From NCBI RefSeq assembly GCF_000194945.1, contig NZ_GL878509.1:1-64000 (forward strand): a DNA stretch of 64,000 nucleotides, in the 5' to 3' direction. This DNA comes from Streptococcus sanguinis SK1 = NCTC 7863 (GTDB taxonomy: Bacteria; Bacillota; Bacilli; Lactobacillales; Streptococcaceae). The stretch's first letter is position 1. The number at the start of each line of letters is the position of its first letter. The position numbers were made by a program, and so were the translations under genes. Below the pieces are notes generated by a model. The model ran no database searches. It saw only the letters and a program-made list of their open reading frames with translations, and was not told the origin of the DNA. This document shows, in pieces, positions 29,653 through 38,553 of this stretch.

Positions 29653-31342
29653 GGAACTTCACCCCCAACATCTCATGATTGCTCTTGCCGGCCGGCACCA
29701 TTGGAAGAACGTGCTCCTTACGAGAGATATCTACCTCAATAAACATCGGTACATCTTCTTTCAGCACTTCCAAATCCTGGACAATAGTCTCCGGATCGTC
29801 AAATTTATAGGATTTAACACCATAGGCCTGAGCCATGAGCTGGAAATCTGGCAAAGTTTCAAAGACAGACTCAGAGGTACGACCATCATAGAAAGCTTCC
29901 TGCCACTGGCGCACCATGCCTAGCGAATGATTGTTAAGCATGATGACCTTAATCGGAATCTTATAGATATTGAGAATAGCCATCTCTTGGTTTGTCATCT
30001 GATAGCCACCGTCTCCGACAAAAAGAACTACTTCCTTATCCGGATTAGCAATCTTAGCTCCAATCGCTGCAGGTACACCGAAGCCCATGGTTCCTAGACC
30101 GCCAGAAGTTACCAGTTGACGCTCGTTTTTATACGGATAATATTGGGCGGCCCACATCTGGTGCTGACCGACGTCTGTTACAACGATGGCATCACCCTTG
30201 GTCAGCTCACCCACGCGCTCAATGACAGCCTGGGGCTGTACGACACGTTCTTTCTTATCATACGAGCGAACCCGCTCCTTATCCTGGGTTACTTTTTCAA
30301 TCCACTTGCTGGTATTATTATGCACCTGCTCTTCATTTAGCAGCATCTGCAGGGCTTTCTTAGCATCCCCTACGATAGGAATGTCTACGCTGATAATTTT
30401 TCCAATTTCCGCTGGGTCAATATCAATATGTGCTACTTTAGCGTTCTTGGCAAAGGTTTTCGGATTACCAGTCAGACGGTCATCAAAGCGGCAGCCGATA
30501 CTAATCATAAAGTCAGCCTCAGTCATAGCAATATTGGCCGCAAAAGAACCGTGCATCCCACCCATACCTAAGAACAAAGGATGGTCTGTCGCAATGGTCC
30601 CTTGCCCCAACAAGGTAGTGACTACTGGATTCTGCCGCTCCGACAAAGCAACCAGCTCTGCTGCTGCCTCGGCATAACTAATACCGCCTCCTGAAAGAAG
30701 GACCGGCTTTTTAGCCTTAGAGATTTGTTTGATAATCTTCTTAATCTGCAATTCATTAGGCTCAATAGTCGGCTGATAGCTTGGTAAATGCAACTTGCTG
30801 TCATAGATAAAGTCCGTTTCCAGAGCTGAGACATCCTTAGGCAAATCAATAACGACCGGTCCAGGACGACCTGTCGTCGCAATGTGAATAGCTTCTGTAA
30901 TAATACGCGGAATTTCTGCCGTCTCCCGAACCTGATAATTATACTTGGTTATAGGAGTCGTAATCCCAACAATATCCGCTTCCTGAAAAGCATCTTTACC
31001 GATTCCGGCCTTGGCTACCTGACCAGTAAAGACTAAAAGGGGGACACTATCACTCATGGCATCGGCAATACCGGTAATGGCATTGGTCGCTCCCGGACCG
31101 CTAGTCACGACTGCAACTCCGATTTTCCCAGTAGACTTAGCATAGCCTTCTGCTTCGTGAACACAGCCTTGCTCATGGCGGCCTAGAATATGACGGATGC
31201 CTTCAAAACTATAAATAGCATCATAAAGCGGCAGTACAGCGCCACCGGGATAGCCAAAAATCGTATCAACACCAAGATTTTTCAAGGTTTCCAAAACAAG
31301 CTCTGAACCTGTCTTAGAAGTTTCTAATTTGATTTTCTCCAT
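29645..31342 (-). CDS. ilvB: Acetolactate synthase large (catalytic) subunit
   Basis: Thiamin-diphosphate enzyme joining two pyruvates, or pyruvate and 2-oxobutanoate, at the start of branched-chain amino-acid synthesis. It is 565 aa. The N-terminal FGYPGGAVLP carries the ThDP-proton Glu region (GRHEQGCVHEAEGYA). The C-terminal ThDP/Mg motif runs GDGGYQMTNQEMAIL and ends in MLNN. This is the biosynthetic (FAD-type) enzyme because it has an adjacent small subunit. It is the first gene of the operon, with a CodY-type box just downstream of its promoter. Confidence 0.96.
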   Translation of the reverse strand: MEKIKLETSKTGSELVLETLKNLGVDTIFGYPGGAVLPLYDAIYSFEGIRHILGRHEQGCVHEAEGYAKSTGKIGVAVVTSGPGATNAITGIADAMSDSVPLLVFTGQVAKAGIGKDAFQEADIVGITTPITKYNYQVRETAEIPRIITEAIHIATTGRPGPVVIDLPKDVSALETDFIYDSKLHLPSYQPTIEPNELQIKKIIKQISKAKKPVLLSGGGISYAEAAAELVALSERQNPVVTTLLGQGTIATDHPLFLGMGGMHGSFAANIAMTEADFMISIGCRFDDRLTGNPKTFAKNAKVAHIDIDPAEIGKIISVDIPIVGDAKKALQMLLNEEQVHNNTSKWIEKVTQDKERVRSYDKKERVVQPQAVIERVGELTKGDAIVVTDVGQHQMWAAQYYPYKNERQLVTSGGLGTMGFGVPAAIGAKIANPDKEVVLFVGDGGYQMTNQEMAILNIYKIPIKVIMLNNHSLGMVRQWQEAFYDGRTSESVFETLPDFQLMAQAYGVKSYKFDDPETIVQDLEVLKEDVPMFIEVDISRKEHVLPMVPAGKSNHEMLGVKFHA

Positions 31343-31364
31343 TCTTCCCCTTTCATTTATTTAC

Positions 31365-31379
31365 AATTTTCTAAAAATT
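31365..31379. promoter_or_regulatory. CodY-type operator at ilvB
   Basis: AATTTTCTAAAAATT matches the CodY consensus AATTTTCWGAAAATT at 14 of 15 positions. It lies between the -10 and the ilvB RBS, where binding would block transcription. No T-box-like leader is seen, so CodY is the best candidate for branched-chain amino-acid control. Confidence 0.78.
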
Positions 31380-31395
31380 CAAAAAGCTTTCTACT

Positions 31396-31423
31396 ATGAT
31401 AACATTTTTGAAAAAAATTGCAA
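31396..31423 (-). promoter_or_regulatory. Promoter of ilvBNC
   Basis: Minus-strand TTGCAA, 16-nt spacer, TATCAT. The predicted start site lies about 10 nt upstream of the CodY-type box. Confidence 0.65.
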
Positions 31424-31604
31424 GCCATGCAGAATGTTTTTCTACATTTTTTCTCTAAATCCGAATGTTTTTTTTCTAATAAAAGATAAAAAGCCAGAAC
31501 TATATTTATAGTACTGACCTTTCATTAGAATTATTAGCTCTCAAATGTTCCGTTTATGGGAAAGCTCCCGCTCCTCATCTTTTCTAAAAAACTGATTCTA
31601 CCAG

Positions 31605-32204
31605 CTATAACCAGCCTTGCTCTTGGCCAATTCGGACGGCTTCTGTTCGATTTTCAGCATCTAGCTTGGTCAAAATAGCAGACATATAGTTACGAACCGT
31701 TCCATTTGACAGGTAGAGTTTTTCAGCAATTTCTTTATTGGACAGGCCAGTCGCCGCAGCTTGCAGGACTAGCCTCTCCTGCTGAGAGAGAGGGTTCCTA
31801 CTGGTCATTAGCACCTCCATCAATTCCGGCGAATATTCCTTTTGCCCATCTAGAACGGTATGGATGGTTTTCATCAAATCCGCAATGCTGCGCTCTTTGA
31901 GCACATAAGCATCTACATCCGCCTTAACAGCTCGCTCAAAGTAGCCCGGTCGCTTGAAGGTTGTGACGATGATGACCTTGATGTTGGGTCGATTGGCCTT
32001 AACCCATTCGAGAACATCTAGGCCGGTCTGGTGGGGCATTTCCACGTCCAAAATAGCTACATCAACAGTTTCTGAGCTAAGACAGTCAATAGCCTTCTGC
32101 CCATCTGCGGCCTGATAGACTTCTTCGACATCTGGCTGCAGCTGCAAGAGCTGAGCTAGAGCATCTCTCAGCATACTTTGATCTTCTGCTAACAAAAGTT
32201 TCAT
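31605..32204 (-). CDS. NarL/LuxR-family response regulator
   Basis: DNA-binding half of a two-component system, 199 aa. The receiver domain has phospho-acceptor Asp53 (VAILDVEMP). The C-terminal LuxR-type helix-turn-helix reads [20 protein letters not shown]. The start overlaps the kinase stop by 4 nt. With the upstream ABC genes it forms a transporter-regulator operon resembling pneumococcal TCS11 and B. subtilis DesKR/YvfTU-type systems. The likely target is the operon's own promoter. No clear terminator was seen in 31505-31604. Confidence 0.9.
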   Translation of the reverse strand: MKLLLAEDQSMLRDALAQLLQLQPDVEEVYQAADGQKAIDCLSSETVDVAILDVEMPHQTGLDVLEWVKANRPNIKVIIVTTFKRPGYFERAVKADVDAYVLKERSIADLMKTIHTVLDGQKEYSPELMEVLMTSRNPLSQQERLVLQAAATGLSNKEIAEKLYLSNGTVRNYMSAILTKLDAENRTEAVRIGQEQGWL

Positions 32205-33301
32205 GCTTCCTTCCCTCCGTATGGCAACTCAATCCGAATCCATGTTGGATCTTGGCTGCTAAGAATCTCAAGCTTTCCTGATAAGGCAGACAGCCGCTCT
32301 CGAATACTATGCAACTCCCGTCCGGTCAGCTTCTGAAAACCACAACCATCATCCTGAATGTCTAAAATAAGCTTTTCGTTTTTCTTTACCAAAGAAAAAT
32401 TACTCTTTTTAGCCTTGGCATGCTTGATAATATTGGTAGCAGCCTCCAGCAAAATCATACTAATCGTTGACTGCTGACTTGGTGGGATACTGGCAACATT
32501 GAACTGGTTATCTATCTTTACCTGAACGCCGCTCATCTCCAGCATGGCTCTAATGGTCACGAGTTCCTCATCCAGCGTCCGATTCTTTAGATCATTAATA
32601 ATCCGCCGAACATCAGCCATTGATTTCTTACTAATCTCTTGCATTTCCTGCAGTTCTTTTGCTGCCTTGTCGTAAGCTTCCATATGCAAAAACTGCTGAG
32701 CCAGCTCCGCCTTAACACTGAGCATAGCAAAGGTGTGTCCTAGACTATCATGTAAGTCTCGGCCAATCCGATTGCGCTCATTTTCTGCCATAAAAAGATT
32801 CAGCTGGGCATTTTGCTTGACCTTTTCTTCCTTGATTCGCTCCGTCGTCTGAATCCGATGGAGACCAAAAGTCAAACCATCTGAAAAGAGAAAGGTTACA
32901 ATAAAGAAGAGTAGCTCTGCTGGACCAACATGACCCAACAAGTAATTAGTCAGCAAAATAGCAGGCTGCAAGGCGACAAAGGTCAAAAAACGCCAAGATT
33001 TAAAAGAAATATCATCCAGCTCATAAATGAGCATATTTGATAAATAAAAGACGTACCAAGCAAACCCTCCATTTAACCAGACCGAACTATAATATATGTA
33101 AGCAACTAAGAACCACCAAGAAAGAAACTGGATAAGGCGACGGTTACTTAACAAGACCGCATAATAAGCCGCAACAAAAATAGCTGTCCACAGCAAGACG
33201 AAAAGCGGGTATTCCCCGCTAATCACTCCTGCCACTGGAAAGATGATAAAGACCAGCGCAATATGAAACATATAGTGGACATGTCTAATTTTTTCCCACA
33301 T
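32201..33301 (-). CDS. DesK-type sensor histidine kinase
   Basis: Membrane sensor kinase, 366 aa, HisKA_3 class. The N-terminal half (1-145) is five or six hydrophobic segments with almost no extracellular loop, so the signal is probably sensed in or at the membrane, or through the ABC transporter. The H-box is [17 protein letters not shown] (His184) and the ATP-binding G-box includes DIQDDGCGF. It lies 4 nt after the permease gene and overlaps the regulator gene. Confidence 0.9.
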   Translation of the reverse strand: MWEKIRHVHYMFHIALVFIIFPVAGVISGEYPLFVLLWTAIFVAAYYAVLLSNRRLIQFLSWWFLVAYIYYSSVWLNGGFAWYVFYLSNMLIYELDDISFKSWRFLTFVALQPAILLTNYLLGHVGPAELLFFIVTFLFSDGLTFGLHRIQTTERIKEEKVKQNAQLNLFMAENERNRIGRDLHDSLGHTFAMLSVKAELAQQFLHMEAYDKAAKELQEMQEISKKSMADVRRIINDLKNRTLDEELVTIRAMLEMSGVQVKIDNQFNVASIPPSQQSTISMILLEAATNIIKHAKAKKSNFSLVKKNEKLILDIQDDGCGFQKLTGRELHSIRERLSALSGKLEILSSQDPTWIRIELPYGGKEA

Positions 33302-33305
33302 GCTT

Positions 33306-34040
33306 TTATTTTACCTCAATTCGCTTTTTGAGTTGTAGTACAAGAATGCTGACCAAAACCGTATAAATCAGAACAATCAAAGCGGCCTTGCCATTAAACT
33401 GATGGTGTTCTAGATAAGAAGACACAACCTGCATCAGTTGATAACTTGGCGTCAACTTACCGATTGGCTGGAGCCATTTTGGAAACATAGTCAGAGGGAA
33501 CCATAGACCGCCCAGAACAGCCAGTGCCATATAGACGATATTGCCCACTACAGACATGAGCTGAGCACTTGGCAAGAGGCTGACCAATACACCCATGGCA
33601 ATAAAGACCACACTTCCTACCAGAAGGATCACGGCAATAAGAAGCCAGTCTACCATTGGCAGATTAACCCCGCGAACAAAATGCCCAATCGAGAAGACTA
33701 CGATGATAGAAAGCATAAAAGTCAACAGCGTACTGCAAAGTTTTGATATATAATATTTTACCATAGAAATCGGCGAGTGCTGAATCATTTTTTGCCAGTT
33801 ATTATTTTTATCAGACTGCAAAGTGCTTGGAATGCTAAAGAAGGCACTAGACATGATACTAAAAAGAGTCATAGAGAAGAGGTAGCCTCGAAGCACACGC
33901 TCAGGCGTATCACTCCCAGACATCATTCCTGAGAAAATCAGGTAAAAGACGCTGGGCAGACCAATAGACAAGAGATAATAAGCAGCCTGCCGCTTCATTA
34001 AAATCAACTCAATCTTCATAAGACTTGCCATATTTTTCAT
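33306..34040 (-). CDS. ABC-2 type exporter permease
   Basis: Membrane subunit of a drug/peptide-type ABC exporter. I place the start at 34040 (MKNMASLMKIELILMKRQ, 244 aa) because AGGAGAG lies 5 nt upstream; the longer ORF runs back through the ATPase gene in another frame. Six hydrophobic segments are visible, with the ABC-2 pattern of a cytoplasmic N-terminus and the LGGLWFPLTMFPKWLQPIGKLTPSY segment late in the protein. The substrate is unknown; the linked DesK-type system suggests self-regulated export of an envelope-active compound. Confidence 0.87.
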   Translation of the reverse strand: MKNMASLMKIELILMKRQAAYYLLSIGLPSVFYLIFSGMMSGSDTPERVLRGYLFSMTLFSIMSSAFFSIPSTLQSDKNNNWQKMIQHSPISMVKYYISKLCSTLLTFMLSIIVVFSIGHFVRGVNLPMVDWLLIAVILLVGSVVFIAMGVLVSLLPSAQLMSVVGNIVYMALAVLGGLWFPLTMFPKWLQPIGKLTPSYQLMQVVSSYLEHHQFNGKAALIVLIYTVLVSILVLQLKKRIEVK

Positions 34041-34050
34041 GATTACTCTC

Positions 34051-34926
34051 CTATTCTTGTGTCGTTTCAAAAATACTATCCAAGAGGGTACGGTTACGTA
34101 CTTCAATCTCTTCGATTGTACAGCCGTTTTCCTGAAGAACCTGCCAGACTTGACCAGCATCTCTAGTCGCAAAAGATAAAGCCTTTTGCTTGATTTCTAT
34201 ATCAGTCACATTATCCAGCTTTTCCAGCACAGACTGATAAGTCAGCGGCAAGGTAAAGTGTTTTTCCTGCTCCTCACTGCGCATGGCATAAGGCGTCGTG
34301 TCCCGAATCAACTCGCCCTTGTGCAGCACCAAAATCCGATCTGCCGTATGCTCGACTTCTTCGATATAGTGCGAAGAATAAACGATGGTCACTCCCTGCT
34401 GCTTGAGCTGATTAACAATTGCCCAGAAATGCTGACGAGTAGAGGTGTCCATAGCAGAAGTCGGTTCGTCCAAGAATAGAATCTTAGGACGGCCAATCAG
34501 ACTCAGAACAAAAGAGAAGAGACGCTTTTGTCCACCAGACAGCTTGCTGGCCAACTGATTCTTTTGCTTGTCTGTAAATTGCAGCAAGTCATCAACTTCT
34601 TGATTGGACAAACTATTTGGATAAATAGCTTGGAAGAACGTCAAGAGTTCCTTGACCTTCAAATCCTCCACCACTGTATTTTCCTGTGGTAAAATCGCTA
34701 CCGACTGCTTGAGATGATTGTCAGTCGGCTTTAGTCCCTGAATCCTTGCTTCACCTGCTGTCAGAAACTTATCGCCCAGCAAACAATCCATGAGAGTCGT
34801 TTTACCTGCTCCGTTGGGACCAATCAAGGCCACACAGTCACCTTGGGAGATTCCAAACGAAATATCCTTTAAAATCTCCTTACCATGAATGCTTTTAGAA
34901 AGCTTCTTTACTTCAATCAGTTCCAT
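34051..34926 (-). CDS. ABC exporter ATP-binding protein
   Basis: ATPase of the exporter encoded with the downstream permease, 291 aa from the ATG at 34926, which has AAAGGAGGAG upstream. Walker A is GPNGAGKTT (about 39-47), signature LSGGQKRLF, Walker B ILFLDEPTSAMD, switch His in YSSHYIEE. A C-terminal extension of about 80 residues follows the ATPase core, as in CcmA-type exporters. It is the first recognised gene of the operon ABC ATPase-permease-kinase-regulator. Confidence 0.9.
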   Translation of the reverse strand: MELIEVKKLSKSIHGKEILKDISFGISQGDCVALIGPNGAGKTTLMDCLLGDKFLTAGEARIQGLKPTDNHLKQSVAILPQENTVVEDLKVKELLTFFQAIYPNSLSNQEVDDLLQFTDKQKNQLASKLSGGQKRLFSFVLSLIGRPKILFLDEPTSAMDTSTRQHFWAIVNQLKQQGVTIVYSSHYIEEVEHTADRILVLHKGELIRDTTPYAMRSEEQEKHFTLPLTYQSVLEKLDNVTDIEIKQKALSFATRDAGQVWQVLQENGCTIEEIEVRNRTLLDSIFETTQE

Positions 34927-34927
34927 T

Positions 34928-35041
34928 TTACTCCTCCTTTGATTCAATAAAGCGCATGTGCATCTTTCCTTTATTTTTCCAAAGCCGGAAGAATAATAAA
35001 GACCAAATGCTTTTTGAATTCTTACAGCAATCTTTTATCAT
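34928..35041 (-). CDS. Possible 37-aa leader peptide of the ABC/two-component operon
   Basis: An ATG only about 6 nt after the predicted transcription start opens a 37-codon frame that fills the leader. Its TAA is separated by 1 nt from the ABC ATPase ATG, and the ATPase Shine-Dalgarno lies inside its last codons. The peptide begins MIKDCCKNSK, has a hydrophobic/aromatic centre (IWSLLFFRLW) and a charged tail ending ESKEE. It has no convincing RBS of its own. It could be a translated leader, or a chance open frame. I recognise no relative. Confidence 0.25.
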   Translation of the reverse strand: MIKDCCKNSKSIWSLLFFRLWKNKGKMHMRFIESKEE

Positions 35042-35053
35042 TTTGTTAACTAT

Positions 35054-35118
35054 ATTATAAGGCAAAGAAATTTTTCCTACTAGTTAATTTTGTCACCAGC
35101 TGACATGACAAATGTCAC
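35054..35118 (-). promoter_or_regulatory. Activator-type promoter with TGACA repeat operator
   Basis: Minus-strand TATAAT (35054-35059) has no recognisable -35. About 30-60 nt upstream lies a cluster of pentamers: TGTCA (91-95), TGACA (101-105), TGACA (106-110) and TGTCA (113-117), the last two forming the dyad TGACA-AA-TGTCA. This layout fits activation by a NarL-type regulator such as the one encoded in the operon; binding is inferred. Confidence 0.5.
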
Positions 35119-35189
35119 TATTCTGCTTTTAGAGCACAAAGCTAGCAAATATTGGAATAATCTGTTTATCTCCCTTCTGCATGAAGACA

Positions 35190-35226
35190 CAAAAAAGCCG
35201 GTCCCCCTCGTTGAGAGGAGCCGACT
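35190..35226 (-). terminator. Terminator downstream of the Ser-rich lipoprotein gene
   Basis: Minus-strand AGTCGGCTCCTCT pairs with AGGGGGACCGGCT (wobbles and one mismatch), followed by TTTTTTG. It is about 120 nt after the stop codon. Confidence 0.75.
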
Positions 35227-35344
35227 AGTTGTATGTCTGTTGCAATTTAGATAGAAGCTGGAATTAAAGCAGCTTAATCTAAAAAATTTTTCAATAAACT
35301 AGCTACTCAATTTGTAAGATGAGGTGACCAACGCTTTTTAAACT

Positions 35345-35953
35345 TTAGCTCTGCACCTCTTCTTTGAGACCATTGAGCTTCAGACTCAGAATGAACATCT
35401 CAGGTGTAATATCCTTAATGTCCTTCAGTCCAAAACCTTGGAAGAAACTGTTCTTTTCCACCTCTTCGACATTGACCTTTTGCAAATCAATTTCAATCAA
35501 GGTCTGCAGTTTTTTATCCGCTGTAACTGAATAGTCAATATTAACACCTTCCAAACTCTTAGCTGCTACATAGTTTGAATCAGACTGCATTCCTTCACGA
35601 ATGATAGTCGTCATTTCCTCTGGAGTCAAAGTAGCTGATGCCGCACTAGCTTCTTCTGGCAAGGAAGTAAGCAATTCCATCCGAAGATTCAAGATTTTCT
35701 TGCCCTGATAGGTAATTGTATCACGATGATGGATTTCTTCAATGTCTCCAACCAAGGTTTTAGAAACAATCTCTGTACTTTCAGAAGAAGAACTGGATGA
35801 CTTGCTAGAGCTGGAGCTAGAGCTGGATTTAGTCCGCCTAGAAGAAGCTGCTGATTCAGAAGAATGTCTAGGACGATGCTTGCTGAAGCTAGGAAACACA
35901 CAGCCCGTCAAGAGTACCGAAGCAGAAATAACAAGAATGAAAAATTTTTTCAT
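35345..35953 (-). CDS. Lipoprotein with Ser-rich linker, function unknown
   Basis: 202-aa secreted lipoprotein. The signal peptide has lipobox LLTGC (Cys18). A basic stretch and a long serine-rich linker (about 32-60) lead to a globular C-terminal domain from about 64 (VGDIEEIHHRDTITYQGKK). The domain resembles the YehR/DUF1307 small-lipoprotein fold in its TITYQGKKIL opening, but this is a weak call. It is monocistronic with its own promoter and terminator. Confidence 0.8.
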   Translation of the reverse strand: MKKFFILVISASVLLTGCVFPSFSKHRPRHSSESAASSRRTKSSSSSSSSKSSSSSSESTEIVSKTLVGDIEEIHHRDTITYQGKKILNLRMELLTSLPEEASAASATLTPEEMTTIIREGMQSDSNYVAAKSLEGVNIDYSVTADKKLQTLIEIDLQKVNVEEVEKNSFFQGFGLKDIKDITPEMFILSLKLNGLKEEVQS

Positions 35954-35983
35954 AGTTCACCTTTTTTACTTTTTATTTGTTAC

Positions 35984-36012
35984 AGTATAACATAATACCA
36001 GTTTCTTGTCTA
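35984..36012 (-). promoter_or_regulatory. Promoter of the Ser-rich lipoprotein gene
   Basis: Minus-strand TAGACA, 17-nt spacer, TATACT, about 30 nt before the ATG at 35953. Confidence 0.65.
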
Positions 36013-36030
36013 AGTATTTTCTATAAAATA

Positions 36031-36058
36031 ATAAAAGACAACCTTTCGATTGCCTTTT
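36031..36058 (-). terminator. Terminator of asp23-fakA
   Basis: An 11-bp stem AAAAGGCAATC / GGTTGTCTTTT (two wobbles) with loop GAAA, then ATTATTTT on the minus strand, directly after the fakA stop. Confidence 0.85.
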
Positions 36059-36062
36059 TATG

Positions 36063-37727
36063 CTATTCAACACTAAAAATATATGGATAAACCGGCTGAC
36101 TGCCCTGATGAATTTCTACTTCGACATCCTCGAATTGTTCCATCAAATCTTGAGCAAGACTGCTAGCCAACTCTTCGCTGCCGTCTTCACCGATATAGAT
36201 AGAGACAATCTCGCTGTCTTCATTGAGCATCTTGCTGAACGTTTCTTTCAAAGCCGTCAGCATATCTGGATTAGAAACAACAATCTTACCATCCACCATA
36301 CCGAGGTTGTCATTTTCATGAATTTCCAAGCCATCAATCGTCGTATCACGAACCGCAGTCGTCACGCTGCCGCTGACTACTTCTGCCAAGGCTGCAGTCA
36401 TACGCTCTTGGTTTTCCTCGATAGTCTTGCCGCCATCAAAAGCTAGGAGACTGGTCAAGCCTTGAGGGATCGTGCGAGTCTCAATAACAGCTGCAGGCTG
36501 TTCAATCACTTCTGCTGCTGATTGGGCTGCCATGAAGATGTTTTTATTATTTGGCAAGATAATAATATTACGAGCATTGACTTGCTCCACAGCTTTGATA
36601 AAGTCTTCCGTTGATGGGTTCATAGTTTGCCCGCCAGAGATGATGTAGTCAACTCCTTGAGCCTTAAAGATTTCAGCCAGACCATCACCAGCCACTACAG
36701 CAATAATCGCAAACTCTTTTTCTTGAGCCGGCTTAGCTGAGCGCTCTTCCTTTTCAACCTGGGCTTCGTGTTGGTTGCGCATATTGTCAACCTTGACCTT
36801 GACCAAACTACCGTACTTGAGACCTTCCTGCATAACCAATCCTGGATCTTCAGTATGGACATGGACTTTGACGATTTCATCATCGTTGACTACCAACAGG
36901 GAATCTCCCAAATCGTTTAGGTAGTTGCGGAACTCATCATAATCAAAATCTTTTACATAGGTTGGTCCTGTCTTAAGGGCCACCATGATTTCAGTACAAT
37001 AGCCGAAAGTGATGTCTTCTGTCGCAACATGGCCAGCTACAGACTTATGATGCTCAGCATTAATCATCTCAGACATGGTCGCAGGTGTCGCCACGAAGTC
37101 CTCGGAAGCAATATATTCGCCTGTAAGAGCAGACAGGAAGCCTTCGTAGATAAAGACCAACCCTTGACCGCCAGAGTCCACAACACCGACTTCTTTCAGA
37201 ACCGGCAGCATATCCGGTGTCTTAGCCAAAGCAGCCTTTGCTCCTTCAAGAGCTGCTTTCATAACTTCTACAGCATCATTAGTGACTTCAGCTTTCTTCT
37301 TGGCTCCGATAGCCGCACCGCGGGAAACAGTCAAAATCGTTCCCTCAACCGGCTTCATAACTGCCTTGTAAGCCACTTCTACACCAGACTGAAAGGCCAG
37401 AGCTAGATCTTCACCAGTCAGCTCTTCATGCTCTTTCACACTTTGAGAAAAACCGCGGAAAAGCTGGGAAGTGATAACTCCTGAGTTACCACGCGCGCGC
37501 ATCAAAAGGCCTTTCGCAAAGATACCCGCCGCTTCGCCAACTGTTGAAGCAGACTTATCTGACACTTCCTTAGCACCATTTTCAATAGTCATACCCATGT
37601 TGGTACCTGTATCGCCATCTGGAACCGGGAAGACATTCAAAGAGTTCACATATTCAGCCTGTTTATTTAAGCGAGTAGATGCCGCCTGCACCATTTCTTG
37701 AAATAAACTAGTAGTAATATTTGCCAC
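36063..37727 (-). CDS. fakA: Fatty acid kinase subunit FakA (DhaL/DegV-associated, YloV)
   Basis: ATP-binding kinase subunit that phosphorylates fatty acids presented by DegV-family FakB proteins, feeding exogenous fatty acids into phospholipid. It is 554 aa. The N-terminal DhaL domain has the metal-binding PDGDTGTNMG (about 35-44). A middle domain (VVDSGGQGLVFIYEGFLS) and a C-terminal DegV-like region (SGGQTMNPSTEDF, NNKNI) follow. It is encoded 2 nt after the Asp23-family gene, the conserved yloU-yloV pair. No fakB gene is in the window. Confidence 0.92.
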   Translation of the reverse strand: MANITTSLFQEMVQAASTRLNKQAEYVNSLNVFPVPDGDTGTNMGMTIENGAKEVSDKSASTVGEAAGIFAKGLLMRARGNSGVITSQLFRGFSQSVKEHEELTGEDLALAFQSGVEVAYKAVMKPVEGTILTVSRGAAIGAKKKAEVTNDAVEVMKAALEGAKAALAKTPDMLPVLKEVGVVDSGGQGLVFIYEGFLSALTGEYIASEDFVATPATMSEMINAEHHKSVAGHVATEDITFGYCTEIMVALKTGPTYVKDFDYDEFRNYLNDLGDSLLVVNDDEIVKVHVHTEDPGLVMQEGLKYGSLVKVKVDNMRNQHEAQVEKEERSAKPAQEKEFAIIAVVAGDGLAEIFKAQGVDYIISGGQTMNPSTEDFIKAVEQVNARNIIILPNNKNIFMAAQSAAEVIEQPAAVIETRTIPQGLTSLLAFDGGKTIEENQERMTAALAEVVSGSVTTAVRDTTIDGLEIHENDNLGMVDGKIVVSNPDMLTALKETFSKMLNEDSEIVSIYIGEDGSEELASSLAQDLMEQFEDVEVEIHQGSQPVYPYIFSVE

Positions 37728-37729
37728 GA

Positions 37730-38095
37730 TTATTCTCCTACGACTTTAATATTTTGGATATAAACATTCACTGCATGGGCAGTAATTCCGAGCTTGTTTT
37801 CCAAACTGAATTTAACACGCTCTTGGATGTTTTTGGAAACTTCGCTGATTTTGACTCCATAGCTTAACACAGTGTAGACATCAACTGCGATATCACCTTC
37901 ATCAGTCGCTTTCACAACCACGCCCTTAGCATAGTTTTCTTTTCCTAAAAGGGCTTGAAAATTATCCTTGATTGCATTTTTACTGGCCATGCCAACTACA
38001 CCAAAAATTTCAGTCGCTGCACCGCCGACGATTGTCGCAATCACATCATCAGTCAGCTCAATTTGACCATCTTTTGTATTAATTTTCACAGTCAT
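37730..38095 (-). CDS. Asp23/Gls24 family envelope stress protein (YloU type)
   Basis: 121-aa Asp23-family protein, the conserved partner upstream of fakA. The family signature appears as IATIVGGAATEIFGVVGMASK (about 24-44, truncated here) and the C-terminal VNVYIQNIKVV. Relatives sit at the membrane and respond to envelope stress. It is the first gene of a two-gene operon with a good promoter. Confidence 0.9.
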   Translation of the reverse strand: MTVKINTKDGQIELTDDVIATIVGGAATEIFGVVGMASKNAIKDNFQALLGKENYAKGVVVKATDEGDIAVDVYTVLSYGVKISEVSKNIQERVKFSLENKLGITAHAVNVYIQNIKVVGE

Positions 38096-38125
38096 AATTT
38101 GTACCTCAAAAGTATTTTATAGTTT

Positions 38126-38154
38126 ATTCTACCATATTTTATACAGGGTGTAAA
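38126..38154 (-). promoter_or_regulatory. Promoter of asp23-fakA
   Basis: Minus-strand TTTACA, 17-nt spacer, TAGAAT; the -10 lies about 30 nt before the ATG at 38095. Confidence 0.72.
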
Positions 38155-38197
38155 AGAGGAAGGGTCTAAATCAACTGTCTAGGCGGAAATTTACAAG

Positions 38198-38230
38198 CAA
38201 AAAAAGGACGGAAAATTTCCATCCTTTTTA
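38198..38230 (-). terminator. Terminator of rpmB
   Basis: Minus-strand AAAAAGGATGGAAA pairs with TTTCCGTCCTTTTT and a T-run follows, 9 nt after the rpmB stop. Confidence 0.88.
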
Positions 38231-38238
38231 AATAAAGA

Positions 38239-38427
38239 TTAAACGCGTTCAACTTTACCTGATTTAAGGGCACGAGCTGAAGCCCAAACTTTTTTAGGTT
38301 TACCGTCAATCAAAACAGTAACTTTTTGAAGATTTGGTTTAACAGCGCGTTTTGTTTGGTTCATCGCGTGAGAGCGGTTGTTTCCTGATACAGTCTTACG
38401 ACCAGTAAAGTAACATACTTTAGCCAT
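38239..38427 (-). CDS. rpmB: 50S ribosomal protein L28
   Basis: 62-aa basic ribosomal protein. The N-terminus [20 protein letters not shown] is diagnostic of L28; the zinc-binding cysteines of some L28 forms are absent (only one Cys), so this is the zinc-independent type. It is monocistronic with its own promoter and terminator and lies upstream of asp23-fakA, as in other streptococci. Confidence 0.97.
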   Translation of the reverse strand: MAKVCYFTGRKTVSGNNRSHAMNQTKRAVKPNLQKVTVLIDGKPKKVWASARALKSGKVERV

Positions 38428-38487
38428 TATCGTGTTTCCTCCTATTAGATCTAATATTACGGATGTGCTAGCACCACATACCTTCCT

Positions 38488-38516
38488 ATATTACCAAAAA
38501 ACTTGACGTTTGACAA
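38488..38516 (-). promoter_or_regulatory. Promoter of rpmB
   Basis: Minus-strand TTGTCA, 17-nt spacer, TAATAT, about 60 nt before the rpmB ATG. Confidence 0.65.
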
Positions 38517-38553
38517 GTACATTTGTCCAAAGTTTCGAAATTAATCCGTTTTC

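Larger units (their letters stand above)
34931..35344. other. Intergenic region between the ABC/TCS operon and the Ser-rich lipoprotein gene
   Basis: This stretch of about 400 nt contains the possible leader ORF, a promoter with a consensus -10 but no -35, a cluster of TGACA repeats, and the terminator of the lipoprotein gene at 35190-35226. Nothing else coding is apparent on either strand. Confidence 0.6.

Noticed and set aside
31343..31604. T-box or amino-acid leader upstream of ilvB
   Set aside because: No specifier loop, T-box sequence (TGGNACCGCG-like), leader peptide rich in Ile/Val/Leu or terminator is visible; the CodY-type box explains the expected control.
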